NCBI GenBank assembly: GCA_000733355.1
Contig: JNVV01000001.1
Coordinates: 82,984 to 146,983 of the forward strand
Direction of reading: 5' to 3'
DNA: 64,000 nt
Origin: Falciphora oryzae
Taxonomy: Eukaryota > Ascomycota > Sordariomycetes > Magnaporthales > Magnaporthaceae
Below the pieces are notes generated by a model that did no database searches, was not told the origin of the DNA, and saw nothing but the letters and a program-made list of their open reading frames with translations. Of the stretch, positions 45,296 to 57,135 are shown piece by piece (position 1 is the stretch's first letter; each line of letters begins with the position of its first letter). The position numbers and the translations under genes are program-made.

Positions 45296-47576
45296 CCCCA
45301 ACTGTTGCCTTCTTTAGCGAATAAAACCCTGGGGCCACACCACAGACATTTTGACTGTCACCGGTGTTCTCGAACGGGTGAAAGCGAAAAGAATATACAA
45401 GAGGGTCGTTTCACCTTCTTAGTCGCCCTGGCGAAATCACGGGACTCTAAAAAAGGCCGGAAAATCTCCCTTGTACGTTTGGGACTTTACGCTGCCCAGG
45501 AATACAAGGAACCGGACCCCCTCATCTCGTCTGCAACGACATCTCCTTCCCTACCAAACGACTTTAGCATACCGGCCCGGGAATCAACGGAATCCCCTTC
45601 TTTACCCAGCGATTCCGGTATACCTGCCGATACGATGCCGGCCCAATCTGGAAAAGCGGCCGGAAAAGCCCCCGAAGGCCCCTCCCGGTCTACACCGGAA
45701 AAACGCCAAAATACCCCTATGCTTAACGATTAGGGGGCATTTATCCTGTATTCGGCACCCCCCTTCAGCATGGCCCTCGAACAACAAGCCCTTATATCCG
45801 TGGGACGCCTTTAGGACCCCCCGGGCTGGATGACCGAAATCCAACGGGAATTCATCAATACGCACGAAGCAATTTCGGCCCTATCCCGAAATGTAAGCCA
45901 GAAAATCCTCGCCGATCGGGAACAAATCCGCGAAATAAGGACCCATTACGACCATATCACCCACGCGTACAATACCGTCGTCTCCTTATATAAAGAAGGC
46001 CTAATCGCTTCCGCTGACCAACAAAAGGCATTCCGGCAACGGATTATCGGAAAAAGCCAGGCATTTGCACAACAAATTTGGGCTACGGTTGCCACTTTAG
46101 CCAAAAAGCAACAAACCCGTTCGGAGGCCCTAATTCAGCTTCGGGATGTTACTCGGGCCCAACAAAACCACTTGCAAAACCTACAAACACGGCTTTCCAC
46201 CTTCGAAAAGGGAGTTACTAACTAGGCCGTCGATAAAGATGCCCAGATCCAGGATCTCCTAACCAAAAAGCATATTTCGCCCGAGGCCCTCACCGAAACC
46301 GAGCGACGCATATTGGCCCAAACTCACCAGCTTGTTAAAAACGCCGTACGGGAAAGCCGGCGGCTTGCAGCACAAGGAAAGCGGCCTAAATCAGCTACTG
46401 TACTTTCGGCCCTACAACGATCGTCTCAACAACCCGGATCAAACCGAAGCTCTCCCCAGGACGTACCCGTCCCTACTAGGGAAGATAGGGCCGAAGTTGA
46501 TACCGATATACTTCCGCCTTCCGCTTTTAAACAAACAAGCTCGATGGCGCGGGAACGGATCGTCGGATCGAACGCCGGCTTGCTGGCCGCACAAATGGAA
46601 AGGACCCTAAAGGATTCACAAACCCGAACAAACCAGGCCCGCACAAGCATTACGCCGGGACGGACACAAAAACAACCCGCCGGTAATCCGGACTTTTCGG
46701 ACTCTTCGGAATCGGATAGTAGCGATAATAGCCTGCCACCGCGACCTCCTAACCGAAAGCCACGGCTGTTCCGATCACCTTTTCCGCCAAACGATAAGGC
46801 CTCGCAACCCCCTAGGGGAACTCCCCAAGGCACGGTTTTTATAGTCAACCCCGTGCAACTCAAAGCCCCCAGCGCTTTCGAAAGGGATCGCACCAAATTT
46901 AAAAACTAGTGGTTCGTGGTACAAGCTTATATAAACGCCTACCCCTAAAGCTTTACGGGTAACCCGCACCGCATCACTTGGGTCGGGTCCCTCCTAAAAG
47001 GAGCCGCCCTCCAATGGCACGTGGCCAGGGCACGTTCACTGGAATCTATAAACGTTCGAAATTCCTGAAAAGGATACGCTTCGTCGCTAAAAAAGCACTA
47101 TAAAGACCCTAACGAGGAACAAACCGATGCCAAAAAGCTCCGGTCCCTAAAATACAACAGCGATATCGTCGGCTACCTAACGGAGCTGGGGCAATACAAT
47201 ATCACTACCCGATAAACCGGCACGACCTTCCGGGATTTCGTCCGATCCTCGCTACCCGAAGGTATCGCCGATTTGGTATATGCCAATAAGGGTCGAATCC
47301 CTACGGACGACGCCGAATTCCTCGAAGCCTTCCAAGAGGCAGGGATCACTTACGAGCAAAAGCTTACGGATAGAACCTCTATTAAAGCTTTAATGCAAAA
47401 AACGGGCCAAAAGGAAAAGGGAAAAAACGAGCCCGCTTCGAATCAAAAGCGCTCGAACGCGGGCCGTCGCCGCGGCAAGGGCTCCAAAGACAGGAACCCA
47501 AGTCCATCCTCAAGCTCCCGTTCCGGAAAGAAGGCCAATGATAAAAAGGCCGCCGACAAAAAGAACAACATTTAGA
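45296..47576 (+). pseudogene. Gypsy copy 3 gag, broken
   Basis: Open pieces are 45296-45733 (SLANKTLGPHHRHFDCHRCS, then Pro/Ser-rich), 45830-46225 (helical: ALSRNVSQKILADREQIREI), 46313-46909 and 47273-47575. They are separated by single TAG/TAA codons in what is otherwise one continuous frame. The part around 46900-47220 has the capsid-like spacing of Ty3 gags (WFVVQAYINAYP, ITWVGSLLKGAALQWHVA). The third piece ends in a basic GRRRGKGSKD tail. Gag forms the particle and binds RNA. Stops replace Trp/Gln codons. Confidence 0.78.
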
Positions 47577-47587
47577 CTACCACCAAA

Positions 47588-50500
47588 TTGGCACTCGAAA
47601 GAATCGAACAACGCGATATCGACGCACGAAAATTAGCTAAAGCCGACTGCTGGCGCTGCGGAAAAAAAGGGCACCACACCTTGGAATGCTACGCAAAAAA
47701 GGACACTAACGGCAAAGAGCTCCCTCCTACACCAGCAAAAACGGCCGGCTCCAAATCCATCCTTAAACGCCCTGCAACGGACGAACAAGAGGAACAGCTA
47801 CAGGCAAAAAGGGCCAAAATCGCCGGCCTCGCTTCGGAAGCCCCAAGCGAACCACGAATCTTTAAACTATCGGATTCGGAATCGGACGATGACTATTAAC
47901 AACTATCGACCGTCGCTGCTGCACGAAAGCCCCTAACGGATAAGGAACTCGCAAGGCCAATCCTTCGCATATATATACGGGCGAAAGGGTCGAAGGAAAT
48001 ACCTGTCCGGGTGCTTTTGGACGGTGGCAGCGACACGAAGGTTATTTCGGACAAAATAGCCAAGCAACTTCCAGGCCATTTGGTCGACAAAGCCATCCCT
48101 CGCGTAATAACCTCCTTTTCAAGGAAAATCGAACCAAAGGCCGGAAAGCAACTAGTTATCGACGTTACCCTCCGGCACAAAACGCACTATTTTACGGAAA
48201 CGTTCGAAATTAATCCTACGGATTCAGATTACGACGTTATCCTACCCTTCGCATGGCAAAGGCAACACCCACCGTTGGGCTTATTAGATCGCGACCTTCG
48301 GGACATCCGCATGGATTCGGACAAGTGCCGGAAGTGCAACAAGCCCCGGGCCCGGAAGCCACAGGACTTACGGCCCCTTAAAGGCTTACGCCTTCGGGAG
48401 GATATAAAAACGGTCGAACCCGCAGTTATTACGGCCATTAAATACGGGCATAGTATTCCTTCCCCTAAGGAAGTGGCCAAAACAGATTCGAACGGCCTCG
48501 AATCGGTACCAAAGGAGTTTAAGGAATTCCTTCCTATTATAACGGAAGCGGCCGCTACCCGTTTTCCCGATCATCAGCCCTAGGACCACGAAATTTACCT
48601 AAAGGAAGGAGCCTAATTAACCCATAGCCCCCTATACCAAATGAGCTAAAAAAGCTGGACGTTTTAAAGCCTTAGCTGGAAAAGCATGTGCGAACCGGCA
48701 AGGTTAGGCCATGCAAAACTGCCAACAGTTCGCCCTTTATATTCGCAAAAAAAAAAAACCCCCTCAATCCTTTAAAGGTAGTGGTCGACTATAGGAACGT
48801 GAACGCCAAAACGATTCCGATTCGGTACCTTATCCCGCTTATTACAAAACTCCAGGATCGATTTCGGAATGCCAAATGGAAAACGAAAATCGACCTTAAA
48901 ACCGGGTTTAACCTAATTCGGATGAAAAAAAGGCACGAATGGCTTACGGCCTTCCGCTGCAAATACGGCGTTTTCGAATTCACGGTTATGCCTATAGGCC
49001 TCATTAACGCCCCCGCCACCTTCCAAAGCATAATAAACCATATTTTTATAAACCTTATCGATGCCGGGCTCTTTGTATATTTAGATAACCTTTTAATATA
49101 CGCCGAAATTAAAAAACAACACGACGATTTAGTAAAGGAGGTGCTTCGCCGCCTTACCAAGCACAATTTAGCCGTAGCCCCTCGCAAATGCGTTTAGGGG
49201 GTGCACGAAGTCGAATTCCTTGGTTACATGATAGGACCCGACGGCATTGCAATGTCCAAGGATAAAGTGGACTTTATTGTGCAATAGGAAGCCCCCAAAT
49301 GCCTTAAGGACTCCCAATCCTTTATTAGCTTCGCTAACTTTTACAGGAGGTTTATTAAAGGGTTTTCCGGAATCGTTAGGCCTATAACGACGGCCAACGC
49401 CCTGCTAAAAAACCAATAGCGATAAACCCCCGAAATAGACCAGGCCTTCGAGGCTTTTAAAATCGCTTTCGTTTCGCCTCCGATACTCCAGCATTTCGAT
49501 CCGTTTCTCCCGGCGCAAATCGAGGTAAACGCTTCGGATTTTGCCTTTAGAAGGGTGCTATCCCAAAAGGACCCCGAAACCAACAAATTGCACCCCGTTG
49601 CCTTCCATTTACGCAAAATGTCACCTGCCGAAATCAACTACGAAATCCACGATAAAAAGCTTTTAGCAATCGTTGATTGTTTCGCTAGGTGGAGGCATTA
49701 CTTTAAAGGGGCAAAGTACCGGATAAAGGTTTATACGGATTACCGAAACCTCGAATATTTCCTGACGGCCAAAGTCCTTAATCGAAGGCAAGCTAAATGG
49801 GCATAACAACTAGCTGGTTATTGGTTTATAATCAACTACCGGCCAGGAAAGCAAAATGAAAAAGCTAATGTGCTGTCGAAATTACCCCAGCACAAGCCTG
49901 AGAAAGGGGGGAGTGAGGATCAGCCGATTACGACGATCTTGCAAAAAAAACACTTCCTAGCAAGAATTTCGGCCTTGGAAGGACAAAGAAATAACCTTAT
50001 GGAAAAAGCTTTGCCGCAAAGAGCACCTTTTTTCCTCCTGTCCCTAGGCCGGCTTTGCAGTATTCCAATTCTAAAGTGGGCTACGGAATTTACTAACAAA
50101 GTTAAACAAACTAGTATATCGGATTCCGAATACCAGGGCCGCTTTTAGAAGCCCGAAAAGGGTGAAGAAGTTAAGGATAGCCTCCTTTATTATAAGGAAA
50201 AATTGTGGGTGCTAACGGAAGCCTTGCAAAAGGAAGTCCTCGAGTCCGAATATAATACAAAAGTCGTTAGACATATAGGTATAAATAAAACCCTCGAATT
50301 AATTACTTAGCACTTTTAATGGCCTAATATCGAAGTAAAAGTCCGGGAATACGTAAGGGGATGCCTGGAATGCCAACGCAATAAAGCCCTAAAGCATGCC
50401 CCCTTTGGACCCCTACAACCTATAAAGCTGCATTACCAGCCCTAAAAGACGGTGGCTATGGACTTCATTACGGACCTCCCTTTAAGCGATAGGTGCGATT

Positions 50501-51607
50501 TAATCTGGGTAATAGTAAACCCTTTTACTAAAATAGCGCATTTCGTCCCCCTTAAAATCGAGGGTAAGAAGTCGGATGACCTTATCCGCATCTTCGCCAA
50601 AAAATACTAGCGACTGCACGGTATGCCTTTAGATATTATCTTTGATAGAAATTCCAAATTTACGAGCCATTTGTAGAAAGATTTCCTCCGTTTGGTAGGC
50701 ATTAAGCTAAAAATGAGCACTACCTTCCATCCCCAAACGGATGGACAAACCGAAAGGTTTAACCAAAGCCTAAAGGCCTACTTTAGGTCTTTCGTAAATT
50801 ACGAAATGACCGATTGGGTTAAACTGCTACCTACGGCGGAATTTGCTTATAATAATACATTTTCGGCGAATACTTCCATTACCCCTTTTTTCGCCAACTA
50901 CGGGTATCACCCAGCTTCCAATAATCCCCCTCTCTTAGAACGAGTACGCAATCCAACAAGCCAATTTTACCGGCATTAAATAACCTAAATGCACGAAGAA
51001 GCCAAACGGCACCTCGAAAAAGCCCGGGAACGGATAAAGCATTAGGCCGACAAAAAAAGAAGCCTTTCGCCGGTCCTTACCGAAAAACAGCTTGTTATAC
51101 TAAACGCTCGGCACATAAAAACCCGTCGCCCTGCTAAAAAACTCGATGCCAAAATGCTCGGGCCCTTCCGGATCCTTAAGGTTATCTCTCCCACGGCGGT
51201 ACGACTAGCCCTGCCTAAAACCTGGAAAATCCATAACGCTTTCCACGTATCCCTTATCGAACCTTACCGCTTTAGCATTCAGGCACGACCTAACCCTAAC
51301 CAGGTATTGCGGAAAGCCTTTTCGGTTATAAGAGATTTCGTTGTAAAGAAAGTTATAGATTTTATGGATACAAGCGGGAAAGTTCGTTACCTTATCCAAT
51401 AGGAAGATTACCTACGCAAAAAGGACTGGACATGGGAACTTTAGGAGCATTTCGATACCGACGGATCTAAGCAGCACGTTATTGCTTTTCATCGGCTTAA
51501 CCCCGATAAGCCTAAGGACCCCCGCGTGCCACAAAACATAAGCACGGCCGCATCCTTTAAACGGGCCTCGGAAGGTCTCGAAACGCGCCCTAAAAAAAGG
51601 AGGATAA
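47588..51607 (+). pseudogene. Gypsy copy 3 pol (knuckle-protease-RT-RNase H-integrase-chromodomain), broken
   Basis: CWRCGKKGHHTLEC knuckle (about 47650); protease with LLDGGSDTKVISDKIA (about 48010); RT with VVDYRNVNAKTIP, IDLKTGFNLIRM and FVYLDNLLIYAE, where the second Asp of YLDD is Asn; RNase H with EVNASDFAFRRVLSQ and KVYTDYRNLEYFL; integrase with the HHCC region's CLECQRNKAL, MDFITDLPLSD, IIFDRNSKF and FHPQTDGQTERFNQ; and a C-terminal chromodomain ([19 protein letters not shown], then a TAG for Trp, EDYL). Chromodomains steer integration to particular chromatin. Several stops and D-to-N changes mean it cannot be active. Confidence 0.85.
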
Positions 51608-51902
51608 TGTCACACGGAAGAACCCGTGGACTTAACTAGTCGGCATCACGAATCGGCCTTACGGAAGGTCGAAAACACGTATAGGCGGTCAACGGCCCTA
51701 AAGCTAAGCGGTAAAGGTCGAAAGGCAGTGTGAATCATGTACTCGATACTTCGCACGGATCACAAAGGGTCTATATAAACCCTGCCATCTCCTATGTCCT
51801 TTACGAAAGATTCCTTCCTCTTCAAGCATCTCTTAAGCCCATAAAAAGATTATCTGCAATATAGAGATTCTTTCTCCAAGCCGTCTTTAACCCCTTATTA
51901 CA
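51608..51902 (+). repeat. Gypsy LTR 4 (subfamily A, 295 bp)
   Basis: TGTCACACGG...TTATTACA, pairing in sequence with LTR 1 (37487-37781) rather than with LTR 3. The pogo fragment follows directly. Confidence 0.85.
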
Positions 51903-52482
51903 TAAACGACCCCGAACTTTGGACTTCCAAAACGCCCCGGACGGCTAAGGAAGCAACTTCGCAATCCGAACATATTAAAACTCGGATTTCTAATTACTAA
52001 AGTAGCTTTTTGATATTTATGCTAGCGGTTGTAAACCAATTTGCAAAAGGGGCCAAGGCAATTATGCATCGGGTCAACCTTTTAAAGGAAGAGTGCTTTA
52101 GGCTACGAAGGGCGAACGAAGTACTAAGCAAACGCCGGAGGGCTAAAAAAACACGTGTCCGATTTGGAGGGTTACTTACTATCGACGAGGTACGAGATGT
52201 TTTGGACCAGCAGGAGTTGGATAGATAGCTATAGTAAAAAATGCGCGATTATGGGAGTTAGGAAAGGAGGGCGACGACGGCTCGTTGGCGATGTGGCACG
52301 TGCGGTAAGATAGGATATAATGCGCGCACCTGTTAGGAAGAAGTAGAAATGTCCGATGTATACAGTTCCGAGTAGTTTGAATGGATTCCTGGCGTTGTTG
52401 GGTTGGCATGCACGTCGATTGTTATAAGGGAGCGGTTGAGTGTTGCATTCGCTTGGGTGGTGCACTCGCTTGTGAACCACGT
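51903..52482 (+). mobile_element. Fot1/pogo fragment (transposase C-terminus and right terminus)
   Basis: Encodes the same transposase tail as 29563-30326 but on the plus strand: AVVNQFAKGAKAIMHRVN, RRANEVLSKRRRAKKTRVRF, LLTIDEVRDVLDQQELD, knuckle CGTCGKIGYNARTC. It then ends in ...cgcttgtgaaccacgt with TA at 52483-52484. The terminus is the inverse of the MITE ends. The left part is missing, cut by gypsy LTR 4. Confidence 0.8.
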
Positions 52483-52484
52483 TA

Positions 52485-53217
52485 ACCAAATTTAAAGATG
52501 TTATATTTAACTAAATAGAAAATTTAATTTAATTTTCTTAGATTTTTATTATTACCCTTTTAAGGTTAGCTTGCAACACTGTGTAATACCCTGTGTAAAA
52601 TATTTAAATGAACCTAAAAGGGTAATAATAAAAATCCAAGAAAATTAAATTAAATTTTCTGTTTAACGTGGTTCACAAGCGAGCGAGACACACAAGCGAG
52701 CGAGACACTTCAAAATCCCATATTAAACAGCGTTTTTTTTCGATTAAATAACTCGCTCAATTTGCGGCTAAATTCTACCAAAATTAAATTAGTTATATTC
52801 AACTGTATAATGATTATAACCTGAATTTTCCACATTTTTATTATTACTCCTTTTAGGTTAGTTGCATACTGTTCACAGTGTATTACACAGTGTTGCAAAC
52901 TAACCCAAAAGGAGTAATAATAAAAATGCGGAAAATTCAAATTATAATCTTTATACAGTTGAATATAATTGTTTTAATTTTGGTAGAATTTAGCCGCAAA
53001 TTGAGCGAGTTATTTAATCGAAAAAAAACGCTGTTTAATATGGGATTTTGAAGTGTCTCGCTCGCTTGTGAACCACGTTAGTTAAATATAACATCTTTAA
53101 ATTTAGTTAAGTTTAGGTTTAAATTGGCCAAGTTAGCAAGGGTGTTGAAAATCGCGTTTAGTATGAGATTTCGAAGTGTCCCACTCGCTGGTTTGTCCCA
53201 CTTACTGGTGAACCACG
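52485..53217. mobile_element. Outer foldback MITE, left end lost, interrupted by a second MITE
   Basis: Arms aaatttaaagatgttatatttaacta (left) and its complement near 53082-53107 (right) belong to one foldback element whose stem is split by the inner MITE at 52666-53078. The right end is ...ggtgaaccacgt followed by TA (53218-53219). The left end is replaced by the pogo terminus. Confidence 0.75.
52666..53078. mobile_element. Inner foldback MITE, 413 bp, copy 2
   Basis: TA-flanked (52664-52665 and 53079-53080). The ends acgtggttcacaagcgagcg and the complement cgctcgcttgtgaaccacgt are inverted and joined by long AT-rich arms that meet near 52870-52890 (acagtg...cactgt). No coding capacity. Confidence 0.88.
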
Positions 53218-53219
53218 TT

Positions 53220-54041
53220 ACTTATTCCGCCGGGGGTGGGCGAGCAGGTAGGCGTTACGCTCTCTCGCCTCGGCCTAGGCGGCGGCCACAATGCGCTCGG
53301 CCTCGGAAAGCAGGGTGCCGTTAGCGGTCCCGTTGCCCAAAATGTCTCCGACTGCTCGCCGGCGAGGGACTGGGCGGCCATAGGGCTTCAGCTAATGGTG
53401 GCCATATGGTTCAAATGCAGCGGCGCCTGGCAGAAGAGCTCATAAGAACGTAAAAAGGATGATGAGAAAAAGATACGGAAAAGGCGTGCCTTAGGTAGCG
53501 GCCATCTTTAAATAAGTAATAAACAGGGCCCGTAAGCTTTGGACAGAACCTCGACAAAAAATGGGAAAAGCAAGGGAATACTGCTAAGGCTTTGGCGGGA
53601 TTGAGAGTATACACAAAAGCGCCAGGGACTGGACTATCGTAGGTAAAAATATTGAACAGAAAAATGAAGTGGCGGATAATGGCAGTCTACTGTTGCACGA
53701 AACAAGCTGCTCGCCTTTTGCTTAGGCCACTTAAAGCGGCTTAGTGTTGCTTGTTCCAAACATTTCGGGAAAAACCTCCGGTCGAGACGAAAGGTGTAAG
53801 GAGGCCCGTCGCGATAGAGAGGGCCACCACAGAGCAGGGTCCCAGCCTCCCTGGTGGGGCTGCGCCATAGGGAGGCCTAAGAGGCCTAAAGCGCCCAAGC
53901 ACGTGACGAGGCTTAGGGAGCCACGTTACTTAGGCGGCTTGGTTGAGGCAATCCGGCGATTGCTACAACCAAGCTGAAGTTATCGTATCTACCTTATAGC
54001 AATATAGGACTTTTACCCCTTGACTACCGTTTAGTATTATC
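53220..54041. other. Unassigned stretch between MITE and gypsy element
   Basis: GC-richer than its surroundings, with no supported gene. A block from tgttgcttgttccaaac (about 53746) to ctacaaccaagctgaag (about 53980) could be the LTR of the following gypsy element, judged only by position and the tg start. Confidence 0.3.
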
Positions 54042-57000
54042 GTGATTACCTCGTACAAGCCTTCGGTTTACCCCGTAACATTCTTCAGCTTCTACTACCC
54101 TTTTTGGGAAATACGAACCGATCACCATGGTCCAAAACGGTTAATCGGACGCGGCGCCGGGAGCGCCAGCCCCAACAGGGTCGCGCCTTCCGGCGACGAT
54201 GGCAATGAGTTTTACAACGCGTTTACAAACTGTACGTCGTAAGCCGGTACCCCCGCCTGCCGAAACCGCGTCCAATTAACTCGAGCAGGACTTACGAAAC
54301 TTTATATAGGAAGGGGGCAGCGGCGCCTTTTGCAACCTCCTGGATCGCGTCAGCCGCTATTCGCAAAAGCGAACCCGACCCGCTAGTTGAGCTTCCGCCT
54401 TTACCGACGACCCCGATTCCGAAAAAAACGTCGATTACGTACATAAAAACCGACGTAATTTCGTTGGTCGTCGCAAAAAGGAACCCCCGCGTAAAAGATA
54501 CGGTCCCCCGAAATTTAAGCATAGGGAAAAACGATATTGGAAATACTAACAAAAGGAGTTAACGATGCGAGGAGCCCGATTTCCAAAGCGAAATAAACCC
54601 CAGTCCCGTAGCCCTTTTAGTTACGGATTTAGGGACATTTCCCGCAACTTCCGATTTTCCTATCACACGTACCGCATAAGGTTGGACTAATCGCGCGTTT
54701 TAATTCGACGTTCCGTATCCCCCGGGCTGGACGACTACCGCTTTATAAAGGAAACCCGCGACGGAAGCACGGCTTAAATGATAAAACTTTTCTAAAAGGT
54801 CCTATTATCCAAATTCCGAAATTACGCCCTTATACCGCGCTATAATAAACCCTCGAAATATAGCGTTAATATTTTTAAAGCTAACGCCATTTTTTCGAAA
54901 GTAAGGAATTGGGTCCAAAGCATTAAAAAAGGGAACGCGTTATATAATAGCGCCCCTGATTAGGTGCAAGTTATTTGGGTAATGCTTTCGTTATATTACG
55001 AAATAGCTGCTAATTGGAAAATTTACGCCGAAAAATTTTACGGTTCGGCCGAATCCTATTAGTGGTTATAAAAAGATTTCGTCGATTATTTCGAAAAGGG
55101 AAAAGTTAACCCAACCATTTAAATCCATTATAGTTAGATTAGTTATAAGCAATTGCATTAGGGCTATTAAAACTCCCCGGTGTCGTTTTTTACTAAATGG
55201 TAAATATTAGCATAAAAAATTGAATTTAAAGCTTCGTAAACGGATTTTTAACAATTATTTCGTTTAGCGAAAATTTTTTCCTTCCATTTGAAAAATTGGC
55301 TGCAAAACGAGCTGGTAGCCGATATATAAACTAATTGGGATATTTTTAGGGATATCGCCAACGTAGCTGAAAAGAAATGGGTTGTTAAAAAAGGTAAGCC
55401 CTTTGGCAAATCGTTCGAATATCGACCTTTTTATAAATTTTATAAAAACTAACACTTTTAAAATACCATTTCCGAAAAAAGGACGGACGAAAAAGGCGAC
55501 CTAACTGGTAAAATAACCGCCGGTTTAGCGGCCGTAAAAACTTACGCCGTTTTAACCCCAAACGATAGGATTCCCGCCGTTATAAAAAAAAAAACCGGGA
55601 AACTATCAGTTTTTTAAATTTAGCACGCTTTAAGCGAAAAAACTATCAAATTATAACGGTAAAATTAACCAAACGGACCATACGGGACCGAAACCCAGGG
55701 TATATTATCATTGTGGAAAAATAGGATATTAGGCATTTAATTACTCCGTTAAACCCAAAAAAATAAAAGCAATAAACGCCTAATACCCCGAAAACGACGA
55801 ATTCGATTCCGACCGTAAAAATAACGGTAGCGACGAAAACGAGCATGCTTTTATTCGAAACGACCCCTACTATTTTTAAACAAAATACGACGACGAGTTA
55901 GGAAACGAAAATAGCCGCTAAACGACTTTTACTTTTGCGGTTTCGATATTTTTAATATAAAAGGCTATGGTCGTTTTTTTAGGACGGGTATAAACGTTTA
56001 AACGATAAAACGGCAAATTAAAGTGCTAGTAGATTTAGATATAAACGTTGCAGCGAATATTGTAAGCTATAGGTTTATTAGGAAATTTAAATTTTTTGCT
56101 GCGACGGAACTAATCCTCGAATTTATCGGCGTTTAAAAAGCATTTATTAAATGTTATAAAGCCTAACGTAGTTCATCAGTGAGTGGCGCATATCAGCGAG
56201 TGGCGCACTTCAAAATCCCATACTAAACGCCGTTTTCAACCCCCCGGTTAAATCCACCAATCTTTTATAAAATTCCATGAAAATTTAATATGTTATATTT
56301 AATAACATAACCGATTTTATAATTATTTTTCCAGATTTTTACTATTACTCTTTTAAGGTGATTTGCTATTTATACACAGTGTTTTACACAGTGTTTAAAA
56401 CTCTACTAAAAATAATACTAATAAAAATCTGGAAAAATAATTATAAAATCGGCTATATTGTTAAATATAACATATTAAATTTTCATAGAATTTTATAAAA
56501 AATTAGTAGATTTAACCGGGGGGTCGAAAACGGCGTTTAGTATGGGATTTTAAAGTGCGCCACTCGCTGATATGCGCCACTCACTGATGAACCACGTTAT
56601 TACATTACTTTAAAAGCTTAAAATCGGAAAGGCCAAAAGCGAACTATTATTACGCTTTTTTACGTTATCCGTAAAAGTGTAAATGCATTAAACATTTTTA
56701 TAAAACATTTTACGATGGCTTAAAAAAACATCAACCTTTTTAACGCCGATTAGTTTTGGGAGTTTAAAACGATACGCGTTTTTAACCCGAGTAATTGGGC
56801 AGCCGCCGTTATTTCGAGCTTACCGGTATATTAAATGCAATTAACGAAAGCCGTTATCGGGCACGTTATGGCAGCGCATTACCAATTCGGTATATACGAA
56901 CTTACGGTCTTTTTATTTAATAATAAAAACGAAAAAAGTTAACCGAACCTTTCGACTTACGTTTCCAAACCTACGTTAACGTATTTTTAAGCTAATAGGC

Positions 57001-57135
57001 TAAAGCATTTCCTTTGTTAAAAAAAGCGGAATACGCTATCGAATTAGAAAAAGGGACCAAACCCCCGGTAGGCGCTTTATACCTAATTTCGGAAAAACAA
57101 ACTGCCGCGTTAAAAGAATACCTTTATTAATATTC
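54042..57135 (+). mobile_element. Second Ty3/gypsy family: gag, protease, start of RT; truncated
   Basis: Frames broken by many TAA/TAG encode a gag-like region (RYNKPSKYSVNIFKANAIF, FYGSAES), a knuckle remnant (YYHCGKIGY near 55705), and a protease-like VLVDLDINVAANIV near 56030. After the inserted MITE there is the start of RT (EYAIELEKGTKPPVGALYL, ISEKQTAALKEYL, about 57030-57125), a hallmark of Ty3/gypsy pol. It ends near 57135, where a different sequence begins. Heavily A/T-shifted. Confidence 0.75.
56166..56597. mobile_element. Foldback MITE, 432 bp, copy 3
   Basis: TA-flanked (56164-56165 and 56598-56599). The left end acgtagttcatcagtgagtggcgca is inverted at the right. The subterminal gcgagtggcgca motif is repeated. 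The arms are those of copy 1 (ttccatgaaaatttaatatgttatattta) and meet around cacagtgttttacacagtg. It interrupts the second gypsy family between protease and RT. Confidence 0.88.

Larger units (their letters stand above)
44920..51902 (+). mobile_element. Gypsy copy 3: full-length chromodomain Ty3/gypsy element
   Basis: LTR 3, gag, knuckle, protease, RT, RNase H, integrase, chromodomain and LTR 4 in the order usual for Ty3/gypsy chromoviruses (about 6.98 kb). The two LTRs are of different subfamilies (285 and 295 bp), and flanks (ccgta left, taaac right) do not match as a target duplication. All genes carry RIP-type stops. Confidence 0.87.
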
